A stretch of 64,000 nucleotides of DNA from UBA2658 sp964617335 (GCA_964617335.1 CAZTXG010000001.1:154705-218704); one strand, 5' to 3'; shown: positions 1 to 8,420, counted from the first letter of the stretch. The notes: generated by a model from the letters alone, not told the origin. Numbers and translations are program-made.

Positions 1-220
1 AGGGCGGTCTTAGATTATCCCTTTCCTTCAATCTAAATAGGAAGTAAAACTGTAAAATTCCTATTGCTTTTTTTGAATAATTAGTGTAATATATAGGCCG
101 TTAGAGATATTTAACTCCTGCTGATATTAATTTATACTGTTGTTAAATTCTATCTGCAAACCCAGATAAAAAAGCACGAAAGTCTTGCAGTGTCATATAC
201 GCAAGGGAAAGGAAGCAATT
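1..220. other. Upstream region without a visible gene
   Basis: AT-rich leader of the first gene. No gene is visible. A TTG codon at 185 is in frame with the following gene, but the purine-rich ribosome-binding site at 205-214 lies just before the ATG at 221, so this stretch is read as non-coding. Confidence 0.5.
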
Positions 221-907
221 ATGAGCTTTGATAAATGGAAAGAGAAAATTTCGGATTTTAAGACCATCGATGTGCGCCACATCCACGGGAACTTTTTCCC
301 CGGCTTGCAAAAGCAGGCCAGAAACATTCCTGTAGGAGAGGGAATAAAAATCATCCAAACCTTTAAGCCCCACCCCCTTTATACGGCTATGGAGGCTCTT
401 GGATTTGAGCATCATACCCAACAGACCGAATCGGGTGAGTATCATGTATACTTTTACCGTGTTGAGCTGAAAGAAGATGGGGAGCAGTCTCCCTTTAAGC
501 CTCTGGCCCTGCTCAACTTACCAATGATTGATGAGGAGCTTGGCGATATTGCCGCTGATTTTTGGAATTTAACTTGGAACGACGAAAAGCGCACGCTTCC
601 CTATGAGATGCGGCTGCTGTTGTCCCTTGCCAACGCAGTTGGTGCAGGCAGAATGCGCCAGGCCTCCAGAGAGCTTGTAAAAGCATATATCCACGGAGTG
701 GACAGTGCGGTATTTGACGATGTGTTTGAGCTGCTTGCATGGAATCAGGGCATTGGATTCTTCAGCTCGGAGATTGGCCCGTCCGCATTGTTTCAGGCAT
801 ATAAGCTTATAAAAGTGCAGGAGAAAAACGGCAAGAGCCGAGATGAAATAGCCCAAATGCTGATGGAAAGGTTCGGCGAAAAAAATCCGGAGGTTTCTGT
901 GCAATAG
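221..907 (+). CDS. DUF2249 / AhpD-like two-domain protein
   Basis: A 228-residue soluble protein of unknown role. Residues about 15-80 (IDVRHIHG..., then IKIIQTFKPHPLY and a strand ending HVYFYRVE) look like a DUF2249 domain, a small TusA/SirA-like fold found in redox and respiratory settings. Residues about 110-210 are helical and resemble the carboxymuconolactone decarboxylase/AhpD fold (LLLSLANAVGAGRMRQA), but the CxxC of peroxidase-active AhpD is absent. There is no signal peptide or membrane segment. The ATG at 221 is chosen because GGAAAGGA sits 6-13 bases before it. It stands alone, followed by a strong hairpin. The family match is from reading only; an active role in peroxide or NO metabolism is possible but not shown. 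Confidence 0.6.
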   Translation: MSFDKWKEKISDFKTIDVRHIHGNFFPGLQKQARNIPVGEGIKIIQTFKPHPLYTAMEALGFEHHTQQTESGEYHVYFYRVELKEDGEQSPFKPLALLNLPMIDEELGDIAADFWNLTWNDEKRTLPYEMRLLLSLANAVGAGRMRQASRELVKAYIHGVDSAVFDDVFELLAWNQGIGFFSSEIGPSALFQAYKLIKVQEKNGKSRDEIAQMLMERFGEKNPEVSVQ

Positions 908-987
908 GGACGATGGGCAGGCTAAATGAGATTTTATAACCTGCCGGAAGCCAAAATAAGAACAATAGATTTTTGGATAATATAAGA

Positions 988-1025
988 ATGGTCGGGTTCC
1001 TGCTTAAAGGCAGGAGCCCGACCAT
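988..1025. terminator. Strong hairpin between convergent genes
   Basis: A near-perfect inverted repeat (ATGGTCGGG... to ...CCCGACCAT, loop TTAAA) lies between the stop of the plus-strand gene at 907 and the stop of the minus-strand gene at 1066. The T-run is weak on the plus side, so termination efficiency is uncertain. Confidence 0.6.
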
Positions 1026-1065
1026 TTGTGTGTGAGGGGGTTTTGGTGGTTTTTGTTGCCGTTAG

Positions 1066-1932
1066 TTATTCCAAGAAGAAATCATCTACCTTCTTTATTG
1101 AGTCAAGAATCTCCTGTTCACAGGTGCCGGCAGCCTTTGCCAATTTTGCCGAGTTCATCAGTAAACAGCCAAAGTCCGGTGCAAATGCATTGTTTATGAG
1201 ATTCATGAAAGATTCCGCTTCCGCAAGCAAATCCTTCATGAAAGCATCATACTTTTCTTGAAGCTCCCTGTCAAGTACACGTTGCTGCTCTAAGTACTCC
1301 GCCAGCAGCTTTTGCTCATTTCTAAACAGCAAATATCTTCCATATTCAAATGCAAGGGATGCCGCAGCTTGTGCAAGCTGTTCTGCTGCTTCTCCGGCTA
1401 CGATACCCATAAGCGAGGCTAATAATTTAATCATTGCCTCCAGAGAAATCCAAAGACATCTGTCAATATATTTTGCCTCTGATATATCTCCTTTATGAAG
1501 GGTCTCTGTCTCCTCACGCAGGGCTGCAGCTAGCTCTCGGAGGGCTGCAACTGTTTCCTCGGAGGCTCTCATTTCCACAAGTGAGGCGGAAAAGTCAATA
1601 TACCTTGCATACATGAGGAAAACAAATTCGCTATATTTCTGATTGTCATAGCAAACAGCAAAGTCAGATACTGCACCGGATATTTCAGCCCAATCCGTAT
1701 TATCAAAATTTTTTATTTGCTTCCCGTTCACGGCTTTTTTTAGCACTGCAAGTGTAAATATTGTCCCGCATTTAATGGTGACCAAGGGCTCCTCGCCGCT
1801 TTTATCCAAAAGTGCATACAGATTAGTTTGCACATCCTCTAAGGTGTGCATTGCCTTCTCTATTTGGCTGCCGATAGGTGTTTTCATCAAAAGCTCTACC
1901 GACATTCCCTTGATTGATTCGTCTAACTTCAT
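1066..1932 (-). CDS. Helical coiled-coil protein, unknown function
   Basis: A 288-residue mostly alpha-helical protein that I do not recognise. It contains a charged amphipathic stretch around residues 120-150 (ALRELAAALREETETLHK), a moderately hydrophobic helix near 170-200 (IKLLASLMGIVAGEAAEQLA) and a further coiled-coil at 210-245 (LLAEYLEQQRVLDRELQEK). There is no signal peptide. The start is placed at the ATG at 1932, behind a GGGTGG ribosome-binding site; a GTG three codons upstream is also possible. It begins 12 bases after the stop of the glycine-zipper protein gene, so the two are co-transcribed and probably act together. Codon use does not look foreign. Function is unknown. Confidence 0.7.
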   Translation of the reverse strand: MKLDESIKGMSVELLMKTPIGSQIEKAMHTLEDVQTNLYALLDKSGEEPLVTIKCGTIFTLAVLKKAVNGKQIKNFDNTDWAEISGAVSDFAVCYDNQKYSEFVFLMYARYIDFSASLVEMRASEETVAALRELAAALREETETLHKGDISEAKYIDRCLWISLEAMIKLLASLMGIVAGEAAEQLAQAAASLAFEYGRYLLFRNEQKLLAEYLEQQRVLDRELQEKYDAFMKDLLAEAESFMNLINNAFAPDFGCLLMNSAKLAKAAGTCEQEILDSIKKVDDFFLE

Positions 1933-1944
1933 AGCACCCACCCG

Positions 1945-2760
1945 CTAAGCAATGGTTTTTCCGAGAAGTGCAGATATTGCCTTCGTATTGTTTACAAGAG
2001 ACCCCACAAGTATCTTCTTTTCATCGGAAAAGGTCAAATAATCCTGCTGGTAGAGTGATAAGCATTCCCTTGTAAGGTCGTTTAGTTTCGCTCTAATCGT
2101 ACCGGTCTCCTCCAAAAGCGCTGCAATCTTTGCGTCCATCTCCCGAACTGTTTCTATATTTTTCTTCACTTCGCTGATTTCTTCATTCTTTTGTTTGTTT
2201 AGTTTTGTCCGCTTGCTTGCAAATAGGACAATAGATGATAGCAGCGTTGCACCGGCAATCGACCAGCCGATAGGTCCTGCCAATGCCAAAAGTGCGGTTC
2301 CGGCTGAAATACCACCGCCCCCCGCCGCCAATGCGCCGCCTCCTAACCATGCCAAAGCCGCATTGGTTGCCGCTGCACCAGAGAGTGTGGCGATAGCAGT
2401 GCCGGTGGATGCTGTTCCAAAGGTTGTGGCTATCCACATGGCAGCTGTAGGTGCCATGAACGCAACAGATGCCCCTGCTGCAAGACCCGCCCCTGCTCCG
2501 CCGGCAGCCACTCTTGCAGCATATAGCTCCTGTTCAGCAAAGGTACAGGAATCCACAAATTGGTTTCGACTAACATTAATTTCTTCAAAGTCAGAATCAA
2601 AGGATTTCGGGTGGTTAGCGATACTGTTTACTATGTTCTCCACTGTTTCAATGGAGTCAATCGTCCGGTATCTTTCCACATACAGCTTGATACCCTTATC
2701 GTTCATTAGCGTATAAGCATCATTGTACTCTGTGATGGATGTTTCTAATAAGCGATCCAA
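1945..2760 (-). CDS. Glycine-zipper membrane protein (ISG12/IFI6-like core), C-terminal ORF
   Basis: Reads as 271 residues from a TTG. An N-terminal coiled-coil (to about residue 85) is followed by a long Ala/Gly-rich hydrophobic core at about 85-185 with repeated small-xxx-small spacing (GAAATNAALAWLGGG, AAGGGG, LALAGPIGWSIAGATL), then a charged coiled-coil tail with Lys-rich start. The core resembles the IFI6/ISG12 type hairpin of two or more glycine-zipper helices; this is judged by eye. The protein is expected in the inner membrane or as a pore or vesicle-associated protein. The TTG start has no convincing ribosome-binding site and no in-frame ATG lies upstream before a stop, so the true N-terminus is very probably supplied by the upstream fragment (see 2782-2949). 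Confidence 0.65.
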   Translation of the reverse strand: MDRLLETSITEYNDAYTLMNDKGIKLYVERYRTIDSIETVENIVNSIANHPKSFDSDFEEINVSRNQFVDSCTFAEQELYAARVAAGGAGAGLAAGASVAFMAPTAAMWIATTFGTASTGTAIATLSGAAATNAALAWLGGGALAAGGGGISAGTALLALAGPIGWSIAGATLLSSIVLFASKRTKLNKQKNEEISEVKKNIETVREMDAKIAALLEETGTIRAKLNDLTRECLSLYQQDYLTFSDEKKILVGSLVNNTKAISALLGKTIA

Positions 2761-2781
2761 TTCATGAATTTTGTGTCGATA

Positions 2782-2949
2782 TCATTTTTCATTGTAACCG
2801 CAGCATCTTTGACGCTTGCAGCCTTTTCCGATATGCCCTTGGCTGTCTGTACCGCCCTTTTTTTTAGCGGTTTCTACATCAATCTTTTCTAAACCACTTT
2901 TTGCGATTTCAGCAAAATTGCCGAAGACATTATTTATTTTCTTTGCCAT
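2782..2949 (-). pseudogene. N-terminal fragment of the glycine-zipper protein, frameshifted
   Basis: Starts at the ATG at 2949 behind GGGAGG and reads MAKKINNVFGNFAEIAKSG..., a plausible amphipathic start. After an A8 run (2857-2864, written T8 on the plus strand) the frame turns into an unlikely Cys/Gly/Lys-rich tail and stops at 2782. Dropping one A gives a convincing helical continuation (AVQTAKGISEKAASVKDAA..., then MKNDIDTK). One added A in the A4 run near 2770 rejoins the frame of the ORF starting at 2760. The two shifts cancel, so one intact ancestral gene spanning 1945-2949 is inferred. Either two homopolymer sequencing errors or real decay would explain this. Confidence 0.6.
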
Positions 2950-3143
2950 GTTCATTCCTCCCATATTTTTATATGCTTAGTCTCTATGATAGCGTTCGTT
3001 AATTCTGCGAGGAGATTTTTCTTCAATCATACAAGACGAGAAATATTAAATTACATATATACAGATTTTAAATATACTATTTTTCAATCTTAAAAGCAAA
3101 TATATTTGGTGCAATATTACAAAAATAGAATACTAAACGCAGA

Positions 3144-3167
3144 AAAACCGCCTATTTAGGCGGTTTT
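3144..3167 (-). terminator. Terminator of tRNA-Pro
   Basis: AAAACCGCC / GGCGGTTTT stem with a six-base loop, 13 bases after the 3' end of the tRNA and ending in a T-run on the minus strand. Confidence 0.75.
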
Positions 3168-3180
3168 CGTAAAATTCGTG

Positions 3181-3256
3181 GTCCGGGCGACAGGATTCGA
3201 ACCTGCGGCCCCCTGCTCCCAAAGCAGATGCGCTACCAAACTGCGCTACGCCCGGA
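3181..3256 (-). tRNA. tRNA-Pro(TGG)
   Basis: Minus-strand cloverleaf. The acceptor stem TCCGGGC pairs with GCCCGGA; the D arm has TAGCGCAGTTTGGTAGCGC; the anticodon stem TCTGC/GCAGG closes the loop TTTGGGA with anticodon TGG; the T arm contains GGTTCGAATCC. The 3' CCA is not encoded. The tRNA stands alone, with no integrase or repeated 3' end beside it. Confidence 0.95.
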
Positions 3257-3363
3257 TATTTTAATTATACTCCTTTTGTGCCGACTCCCAAGCTTATTCT
3301 GCCTTCAAATAATCAGGCCATAATATGTTACCACAGCTTGGCGGAAACTGCAACGGTTTTTTA

Positions 3364-3392
3364 TTGATGTTTCCGTCGTATTATGTTATTAT
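3364..3392 (+). promoter_or_regulatory. Promoter for the trmB operon
   Basis: TTGATG at 3364-3369 and TATTAT at 3387-3392 with a 17-base spacer. The predicted transcription start near 3399 lies after the ATG at 3383, which supports initiation of TrmB at 3416. Confidence 0.6.
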
Positions 3393-3415
3393 CGCAAAAG
3401 GAGTGTGAAAATTTC

Positions 3416-4054
3416 ATGAGAATCAGAAAAAAACCAAACCTTATTCCTCGAATGGAGCGAATTTCTTATATAATGGAAGGTGACCCTGCCGCCCTTAGGG
3501 GTCAGTGGAAAACCTCCTTTCCGGAGACTTCTTCCCTTTGGCTGGAAATAGGCTGCGGCAAGGGACGCTTCACAGCAGAAATAGCAGAGCAAAACCCAGA
3601 CTGTTTTCTTGTGGCCATAGAAAAGGTGCCCGAGGCCATGGTGGTTGCCATGGAGCTTTGCGACAGTAAAAAGCTTTCAAATGTTCGTTTTATCGACGGG
3701 GACGCCCTTGCCCTTCCTATTATTTTTGAGGAAAAAGAGCTTGACCGTATTTATATAAATTTTTGCGACCCCTGGCCGAAAAGCCGCTATGCCAAACATC
3801 GCCTCACCTCTCCCGGTTTTCTTAAAATATACGAATCTGTCTTAAAATCCGGCGGCGAAATCCACTTCAAAACAGATAACAATCCCCTGTTTGAATATTC
3901 CATGGATACTTTCATTGAAGAAGGCTGGCAGCTTTCAGAGCTTAGCCGTAACCTCCATGGGAAGGGTCCTGTAGGAATTATGACCGACTACGAGGCCAAA
4001 TTCTACGCTCAGGGGTTACCAATAAACAGGCTGGTTGCTAAAAAGGAGACATAA
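3416..4054 (+). CDS. trmB: tRNA (guanine-N7)-methyltransferase TrmB
   Basis: Methylates G46 in the variable loop of tRNAs using S-adenosylmethionine; cytoplasmic. The 212-residue protein has the Rossmann SAM motif LEIGCGKGRF at about residues 43-52, an acidic residue ending the second strand (VAIEKVPEA) and the family signature DPWPKSRYAKHRL with the catalytic and tRNA-binding residues. The length is typical. The ATG at 3416 is preferred over 3383 because of the AAAGGAG site and the promoter position. It heads a tightly packed run: exoA follows after 2 bases. Confidence 0.93.
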   Translation: MRIRKKPNLIPRMERISYIMEGDPAALRGQWKTSFPETSSLWLEIGCGKGRFTAEIAEQNPDCFLVAIEKVPEAMVVAMELCDSKKLSNVRFIDGDALALPIIFEEKELDRIYINFCDPWPKSRYAKHRLTSPGFLKIYESVLKSGGEIHFKTDNNPLFEYSMDTFIEEGWQLSELSRNLHGKGPVGIMTDYEAKFYAQGLPINRLVAKKET

Positions 4055-4056
4055 AA

Positions 4057-4812
4057 ATGCGACTTATATCATGGAACGTAAACGGCCTTCGGGCTGTTGT
4101 TAAAAAAGGCTTCGAGGACATTTTTAATGAGCTTGATGCCGATATGTTTTGTTTGCAGGAAACAAAGCTTCAGGAGGGTCAAATAGACCTTCAGTTTCCC
4201 GGCTATGAAAGCTATTGGAGCTATGCAGAAAAAAAGGGCTATTCAGGAACAGCCATTTTCACCCGAGTTGCCCCCCTTTCCGTTTCCTATAATCTTGGCA
4301 TGGACGAGCATGACGACGAAGGTCGTGCCGTCACCTTGGAGTTTGAGGAGTTTTTCCTCGTCTGTGTTTACACACCCAACTCCCAAGACGGCTTAAAGCG
4401 CCTTCCCTACCGCATGAGCTGGGAGGACGCTTTTAGGGACTATGTTTCCGCTCTTGACAAGAAAAAGCCAGTGATTATCTGCGGCGATCTTAACGTTGCC
4501 CATCAGGAAATTGACCTTAAAAACCCCTCCACCAACCGTCAGAACCCCGGTTTTTCTGATGAGGAACGGGCAAAGTTCACCCAGCTTTTAGAAGCCGGAT
4601 TTACAGACAGCTTTCGCTTTCTCTACCCCGATTTAACAGGGGCATACAGCTGGTGGAGTTATCGCTCTAATGCCAGAGCCAACAACACAGGCTGGCGCAT
4701 TGACTATTTTGTTCTTTCCGACAGGTTGAAAGACAAGATAGATAAGGCATACATCTGTCCGGAAATCATGGGCAGTGATCATTGCCCCGTGGGCTTAGAC
4801 CTTAAGCTATGA
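4057..4812 (+). CDS. exoA: Exodeoxyribonuclease III / AP endonuclease
   Basis: Mg2+-dependent repair enzyme that cuts abasic DNA and removes 3' blocking groups in base excision repair. The 251-residue EEP-fold protein shows the expected motifs: SWNVNGLRA at the start, the metal-binding Glu in LQETKLQ, the catalytic Asp/Asn in GDLNVAH, the Trp-rich WWSYRSNAR segment and the terminal GSDHCPVGLDL with catalytic Asp-His. The stop overlaps the dusB start by 4 bases (ATGA), so translation is probably coupled. Confidence 0.94.
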   Translation: MRLISWNVNGLRAVVKKGFEDIFNELDADMFCLQETKLQEGQIDLQFPGYESYWSYAEKKGYSGTAIFTRVAPLSVSYNLGMDEHDDEGRAVTLEFEEFFLVCVYTPNSQDGLKRLPYRMSWEDAFRDYVSALDKKKPVIICGDLNVAHQEIDLKNPSTNRQNPGFSDEERAKFTQLLEAGFTDSFRFLYPDLTGAYSWWSYRSNARANNTGWRIDYFVLSDRLKDKIDKAYICPEIMGSDHCPVGLDLKL

Positions 4813-5780
4813 TAAAAATCGGCGAAGTTGAGCTTGAGGGTCTTTTGGCCCTTGCCCCTATGGCCGGTGTGTCTGACCTTGCTTTTCGCAAGGTTTGCAG
4901 GGAAAACGGAGCCTCATACACCTGCACGGAAATGGTCAGCGCCAAGGCCCTTGTATATAAAGATGAAAAAACAAAGGGCCTTCTTCAGCTAGATGAAAAC
5001 GAGCACCCCTGTGCCGCCCAAATCTTCGGCAGCGAGCCGGAGTTTATGGAAGAAGGGGCAGCTCTTGCGAGGGAAATTTCCGGAGCGGATGTTATTGACA
5101 TTAACATGGGCTGCCCCGTGGGTAAGGTTTCCGGCAGCGGTGACGGCTGCGCTCTTATGCGTGAGCCGGAAAAAGCCATGAAAATAATTGAGGCTGTCCG
5201 GCGGGGAGCTAAAGTGCCTGTAACCGTTAAGTTTCGCAAGGGCTGGGATAAGGGAAACGTAAACGCCGTGGAGTTTGGAAAAATGTGCGAACAGGCGGGA
5301 GCCGCCGCCATTTGTGTCCATGGCCGTACAAAAGCCCAGATGTATTCAGGCCTTGCCGACTGGGACATAATCAGGGATGTTAAAAAAGCCGTGGGCATAC
5401 CCGTTTTTGCCAACGGTGATGTTTTTGAGCCGGAGGACGCCCCCCGCATACTTCGCTACACCGGCTGCGACGGTATTATGATAGGCCGTGGTGCCTTTGG
5501 AAACCCCTGGCTTTTCTCCAGGGCAAAGGCCTTGCTTGAGGGGAAAGACTGCCCCCCTCTGCCTCCCCTTTCCCAGCGGATAGATACTGCCGTGTATCAG
5601 TTTGAGCAGGCGGCAAAGTTCAAAGGTGAGAAAATCGCCTGTCTTGAGGCAAGGCGGCATTTTGCATGGTATCTAAGGGGTGTTGCCCATTCAAGCTATT
5701 TTCGCAGCCAGCTTGTAAAAGTGGAAACTATTGATGACATTTACCGTCTTGCGAAACAGATGAAAAAAGAACTGAGGTGA
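4809..5780 (+). CDS. dusB: tRNA-dihydrouridine synthase (DusB type)
   Basis: FMN enzyme that reduces uridines in the tRNA D-loop with NADPH. The 323-residue protein has the N-terminal LAPMAGVSDLAFR motif for FMN, the catalytic Cys in DINMGCPVGKV (about residue 99), the CVHGRTKAQMYSG and FANGDVF barrel motifs and the phosphate-binding GIMIGRGAFGNPWLF, followed by a helical tRNA-binding tail. Its length fits the DusB/Dus1-like bacterial group. The start overlaps exoA and the sigma factor gene follows after 4 bases, so an RNA-modification/repair cluster shares a transcript with the ECF pair. Confidence 0.93.
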   Translation: MIKIGEVELEGLLALAPMAGVSDLAFRKVCRENGASYTCTEMVSAKALVYKDEKTKGLLQLDENEHPCAAQIFGSEPEFMEEGAALAREISGADVIDINMGCPVGKVSGSGDGCALMREPEKAMKIIEAVRRGAKVPVTVKFRKGWDKGNVNAVEFGKMCEQAGAAAICVHGRTKAQMYSGLADWDIIRDVKKAVGIPVFANGDVFEPEDAPRILRYTGCDGIMIGRGAFGNPWLFSRAKALLEGKDCPPLPPLSQRIDTAVYQFEQAAKFKGEKIACLEARRHFAWYLRGVAHSSYFRSQLVKVETIDDIYRLAKQMKKELR

Positions 5781-5784
5781 GAGC

Positions 5785-6396
5785 ATGACAAGGGAGCAGG
5801 AGCGTGAGCTTGTGCAAAAAGCACAGGAGGGCGACAAACAATCCTTTGAAAAGCTCGTTATAGATAACCAGACAAAAGTATATAATCTGGCCCTGCGCAT
5901 GGTGGGAAACGAGGACGATGCCTTTGACATGACTCAGGAGTCCTTTTTAAGAGCCTATAACAGCCTTAAAAGCTTTCGCGGAGACAGCCGCTTTTCTGTC
6001 TGGCTATACAGGCTTACAACCAATATCTGCCTTGACTTTCTTCGGGCGGAAAGCAGGCGCTCTCACAGCTCACTTACCTATATGGGTGAAGGCGAAGACG
6101 ATAAGGAGCTTGAAATACCGGATGAGCGTTTTTCTCCCCAGTTAATAGCCGAGAAAAACGAGCTTCGCCAAGAGGTTAGGAAGGCTCTTATGAGTCTGCC
6201 TGAGGATTATAGGGTAATACTTCTTCTCCGGGAAATAAACGGACTTAGCTATGAAGAAATCGCAAATTGTCTTTCCCTTGAGGCAGGAACGGTGAAGTCC
6301 CGTATTTTCAGAGCCAGAAAAAAGCTTTGCTCCATCTTGAGTGAGGAAGGGAACCTTTCCGGTTCTTCTTCGTCAAATAAAGCAAAGGGGGTGTAA
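5785..6396 (+). CDS. ECF-type RNA polymerase sigma factor (SigW-like)
   Basis: Extracytoplasmic-function sigma factor, 203 residues. Region 2 spans about residues 22-90 (LALRMVGNEDDAFDMTQESFLRAY, then SVWLYRLTTNICLDFLR) and region 4 spans about 130-185 (LPEDYRVILLLREINGLSYEEIA, helix-turn-helix to GTVKSRIFRARKKL). Region 1.1 and region 3 are missing, as expected for group 4 sigma factors. The next gene, 3 bases downstream, encodes a zinc-finger anti-sigma factor, so this is a sigma/anti-sigma pair likely answering envelope or redox stress. No self-recognised promoter is evident, and the signal is unknown. Confidence 0.92.
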   Translation: MTREQERELVQKAQEGDKQSFEKLVIDNQTKVYNLALRMVGNEDDAFDMTQESFLRAYNSLKSFRGDSRFSVWLYRLTTNICLDFLRAESRRSHSSLTYMGEGEDDKELEIPDERFSPQLIAEKNELRQEVRKALMSLPEDYRVILLLREINGLSYEEIANCLSLEAGTVKSRIFRARKKLCSILSEEGNLSGSSSSNKAKGV

Positions 6397-6399
6397 GAC

Positions 6400-7359
6400 A
6401 TGGAAAGCTGCAAGGAACATATTGAGAAAATAAGCGCTATGATAGACGGCCAGTTGGACGATTTGGAAAAGGCAGAGCTTTTATCCCACATCGATTCATG
6501 TCCGGAATGTAAAAGCGCTTATGATGCCTTTTCTTTTATCTCATCTGCCATATCTGACGGGCTTGTCCCGCCTCCCGAGGCTCTGGCAGAAAGTGTGATG
6601 AAGAAAATCACAGCTAAGAAAGAAAGCAAAAAGAAGCGTCAGCCCGCCCTTATATCCTTTGCGGCACTTGCCGCCTGTTTTGCCCTCATTATTTTTGGAG
6701 CCTCACGCTTAGAGCTTTTTAATAATAAATTCTCCTTTGCTTCAAACAGCGCAGCAGGTCTTCAAACAGCCAGTGACTCTGCTATGACGGAGGAAGGCGA
6801 AGGCTTTATAGACGAGTATCAGCTTTTTGATTCGGATTCCTTTCTGGATTTACCCGGGCATAATTCATTAAATGAAGCTTATCCTGCCGACAGTTTTGCT
6901 TCAAATGGGGATGATGCCGACGGAAACTTCACAGCATACGGAATCTTATCGGAGAATAACCGAATTGCAAATCAGCTTAAAAATGAAATTCCCCTTTGCA
7001 TTGCAGACTGTGCCGAGCTTAAGGTATACAAAGGTGAGTACAGGGACTCCGATGACAAGGTTCGGGACAGCGCCCTCATGCTCACCATAAACGATGAGCA
7101 GGAGCTTGAGCAGCTATCTAAGCTTCTTTACTTTGAGGCTGAGGCTGAAGCCCTTGAAGACGAATCTGCTTACACCATTTTCATTCCGGCGGATTATAGC
7201 AGCAGCGACTGTATGGAGGACATCATAGTAAAAATCTGGCTGGATAATGGAAAGGTGATTTTTCAAGACAGTAAAACAAAGCTTGCCAGGCAGGCAATTT
7301 GTGAAGCCGATGCCTTTCTAAAATTTTTAGACGGCTTGAGCAGCAAACATAGCTTATAA
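6400..7359 (+). CDS. Zinc-finger transmembrane anti-sigma factor
   Basis: A 319-residue regulator expected to hold the upstream ECF sigma factor at the membrane. Residues 4-40 carry a putative zinc-finger (zf-HC2) with HIDSCPEC, the His-x3-Cys-x2-Cys core. A Lys-rich patch precedes one transmembrane helix at about 85-105 (LISFAALAACFALIIFGA), and a large acidic extracytoplasmic domain of about 210 residues follows. The outer domain is Ser/Asp/Glu-rich and not recognised; it is presumably the sensor. The stop is followed by a strong terminator. Confidence 0.85.
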   Translation: MESCKEHIEKISAMIDGQLDDLEKAELLSHIDSCPECKSAYDAFSFISSAISDGLVPPPEALAESVMKKITAKKESKKKRQPALISFAALAACFALIIFGASRLELFNNKFSFASNSAAGLQTASDSAMTEEGEGFIDEYQLFDSDSFLDLPGHNSLNEAYPADSFASNGDDADGNFTAYGILSENNRIANQLKNEIPLCIADCAELKVYKGEYRDSDDKVRDSALMLTINDEQELEQLSKLLYFEAEAEALEDESAYTIFIPADYSSSDCMEDIIVKIWLDNGKVIFQDSKTKLARQAICEADAFLKFLDGLSSKHSL

Positions 7360-7383
7360 CATTTATGTAAACCTATTTATACA

Positions 7384-7426
7384 AAAACCCCTGCTTTTAT
7401 CTAACTTAGATAAAAGCAGGGGTTTG
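7384..7426. terminator. Bidirectional terminator
   Basis: Perfect 18-base stem (AAACCCCTGCTTTTATCT / AGATAAAAGCAGGGGTTT) with loop AACTT, between the converging anti-sigma factor and nadA genes. Confidence 0.9.
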
Positions 7427-7452
7427 TTATGTCAACTATCTCTGGACAAGCT

Positions 7453-8358
7453 TTATTTAACGGCAACCATCCGCTCAAGGCTTTGTCTCGCCGCTTCCAG
7501 TTCATTCTGGGGCAGACTAAGCTGCTCCCTTTTACCTTCAAGGCAGGCCAACACATCTTCAAGACTTGTTTTTTTCATGTCAGCACAGAGAAAGTCCTCT
7601 TTTATGAGCATAATTTTTTTATCCGGCATTTCATGTTTTAAAATCTCATAAACTCCGCTTTCTGTTCCGATTATAAGTTCCTGAGCCTTAGTTTTTCGAG
7701 CAAAATCCAAAATTTCTGCTGTGGAGCCTATAAAGTCAGCGTGCTCAAGGACTTGGGGCCTGCACTCGGGGTGTACAAGAATCTGCGCTTCGGGAAATGC
7801 TTTTTTCATGCTCAGAGCATCGTCCGGTGAAACAGCGTCGTGAATTGGGCAGCAGCCATCAAAGAGGATAATGTTTTTCTCCGGAACTTTTTTTGCAACA
7901 TAGGAGCCAAGGTTTCTGTCCGGTATGAAAATAATGTCCTTATTCGGCAGGCTGCGAACAATTTTTTCAGCAGATGATGAGGTGCAGCAAATATCACTTT
8001 GTGCCTTAACCGCCGCAGAGGAATTGACATAGCAAACAACAGCGGCTTCAGGATGCTTTTTTCTAAGCTCCCTTACCTGCTGAGGACTTATCATATCCGC
8101 CATTGGGCAGCCAGCATCCTCTGCAGGCAGATAAACGGTTTTTTCTGGATTTAGTATCTTTGCACTCTCTGCCATAAAGCGCACTCCGCAAAGAATAATA
8201 AGCTCCTGCTTTGCCTTTTGGGCAAGCTTTGCAAGGGCAAAGGAATCCCCTACCTCGTCTGAAATTTCCTGAACATCCAGATCCTGGTAGTAGTGAGATA
8301 ATATTAAAGCGTCCTTTTTATTTTTTAGGTCGATTATCTTTTTTTTAAGCTCATTCAT
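7453..8358 (-). CDS. nadA: Quinolinate synthase NadA
   Basis: [4Fe-4S] enzyme that condenses iminoaspartate with dihydroxyacetone phosphate to quinolinate in de novo NAD synthesis. The 301-residue protein has three pseudo-repeat domains and the three cluster cysteines at C84 (DAGCPMAD), C169 or C170 (FDGCCPIHD) and C258 (FLCADMKKT), plus the substrate motifs SHYYQ and HPECRP. Its length matches the short clostridial/Thermotoga form. It is transcribed alone from its own promoter; nadB and nadC, usually adjacent, are not in this window. Confidence 0.95.
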   Translation of the reverse strand: MNELKKKIIDLKNKKDALILSHYYQDLDVQEISDEVGDSFALAKLAQKAKQELIILCGVRFMAESAKILNPEKTVYLPAEDAGCPMADMISPQQVRELRKKHPEAAVVCYVNSSAAVKAQSDICCTSSSAEKIVRSLPNKDIIFIPDRNLGSYVAKKVPEKNIILFDGCCPIHDAVSPDDALSMKKAFPEAQILVHPECRPQVLEHADFIGSTAEILDFARKTKAQELIIGTESGVYEILKHEMPDKKIMLIKEDFLCADMKKTSLEDVLACLEGKREQLSLPQNELEAARQSLERMVAVK

Positions 8359-8420
8359 TGCTTTTCCTCCCGGATAAAGTTTGTCCCCTTAGTTTGTTTT
8401 CCTTCCAGTCATTAGAGATA

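Noticed and set aside
2850..2870. Programmed ribosomal -1 frameshift at the A8-G run
   Set aside because: The heptamer A AAA AAG is in the right register, but the -1 frame stops soon after and does not give the good continuation. The good frame needs +1, so error or decay is the simpler reading.
3181..3256. tRNA-Pro as integration site of a genomic island at 1-3 kb
   Set aside because: No integrase, no repeated 3' tRNA segment and no direct repeat bounding the region.
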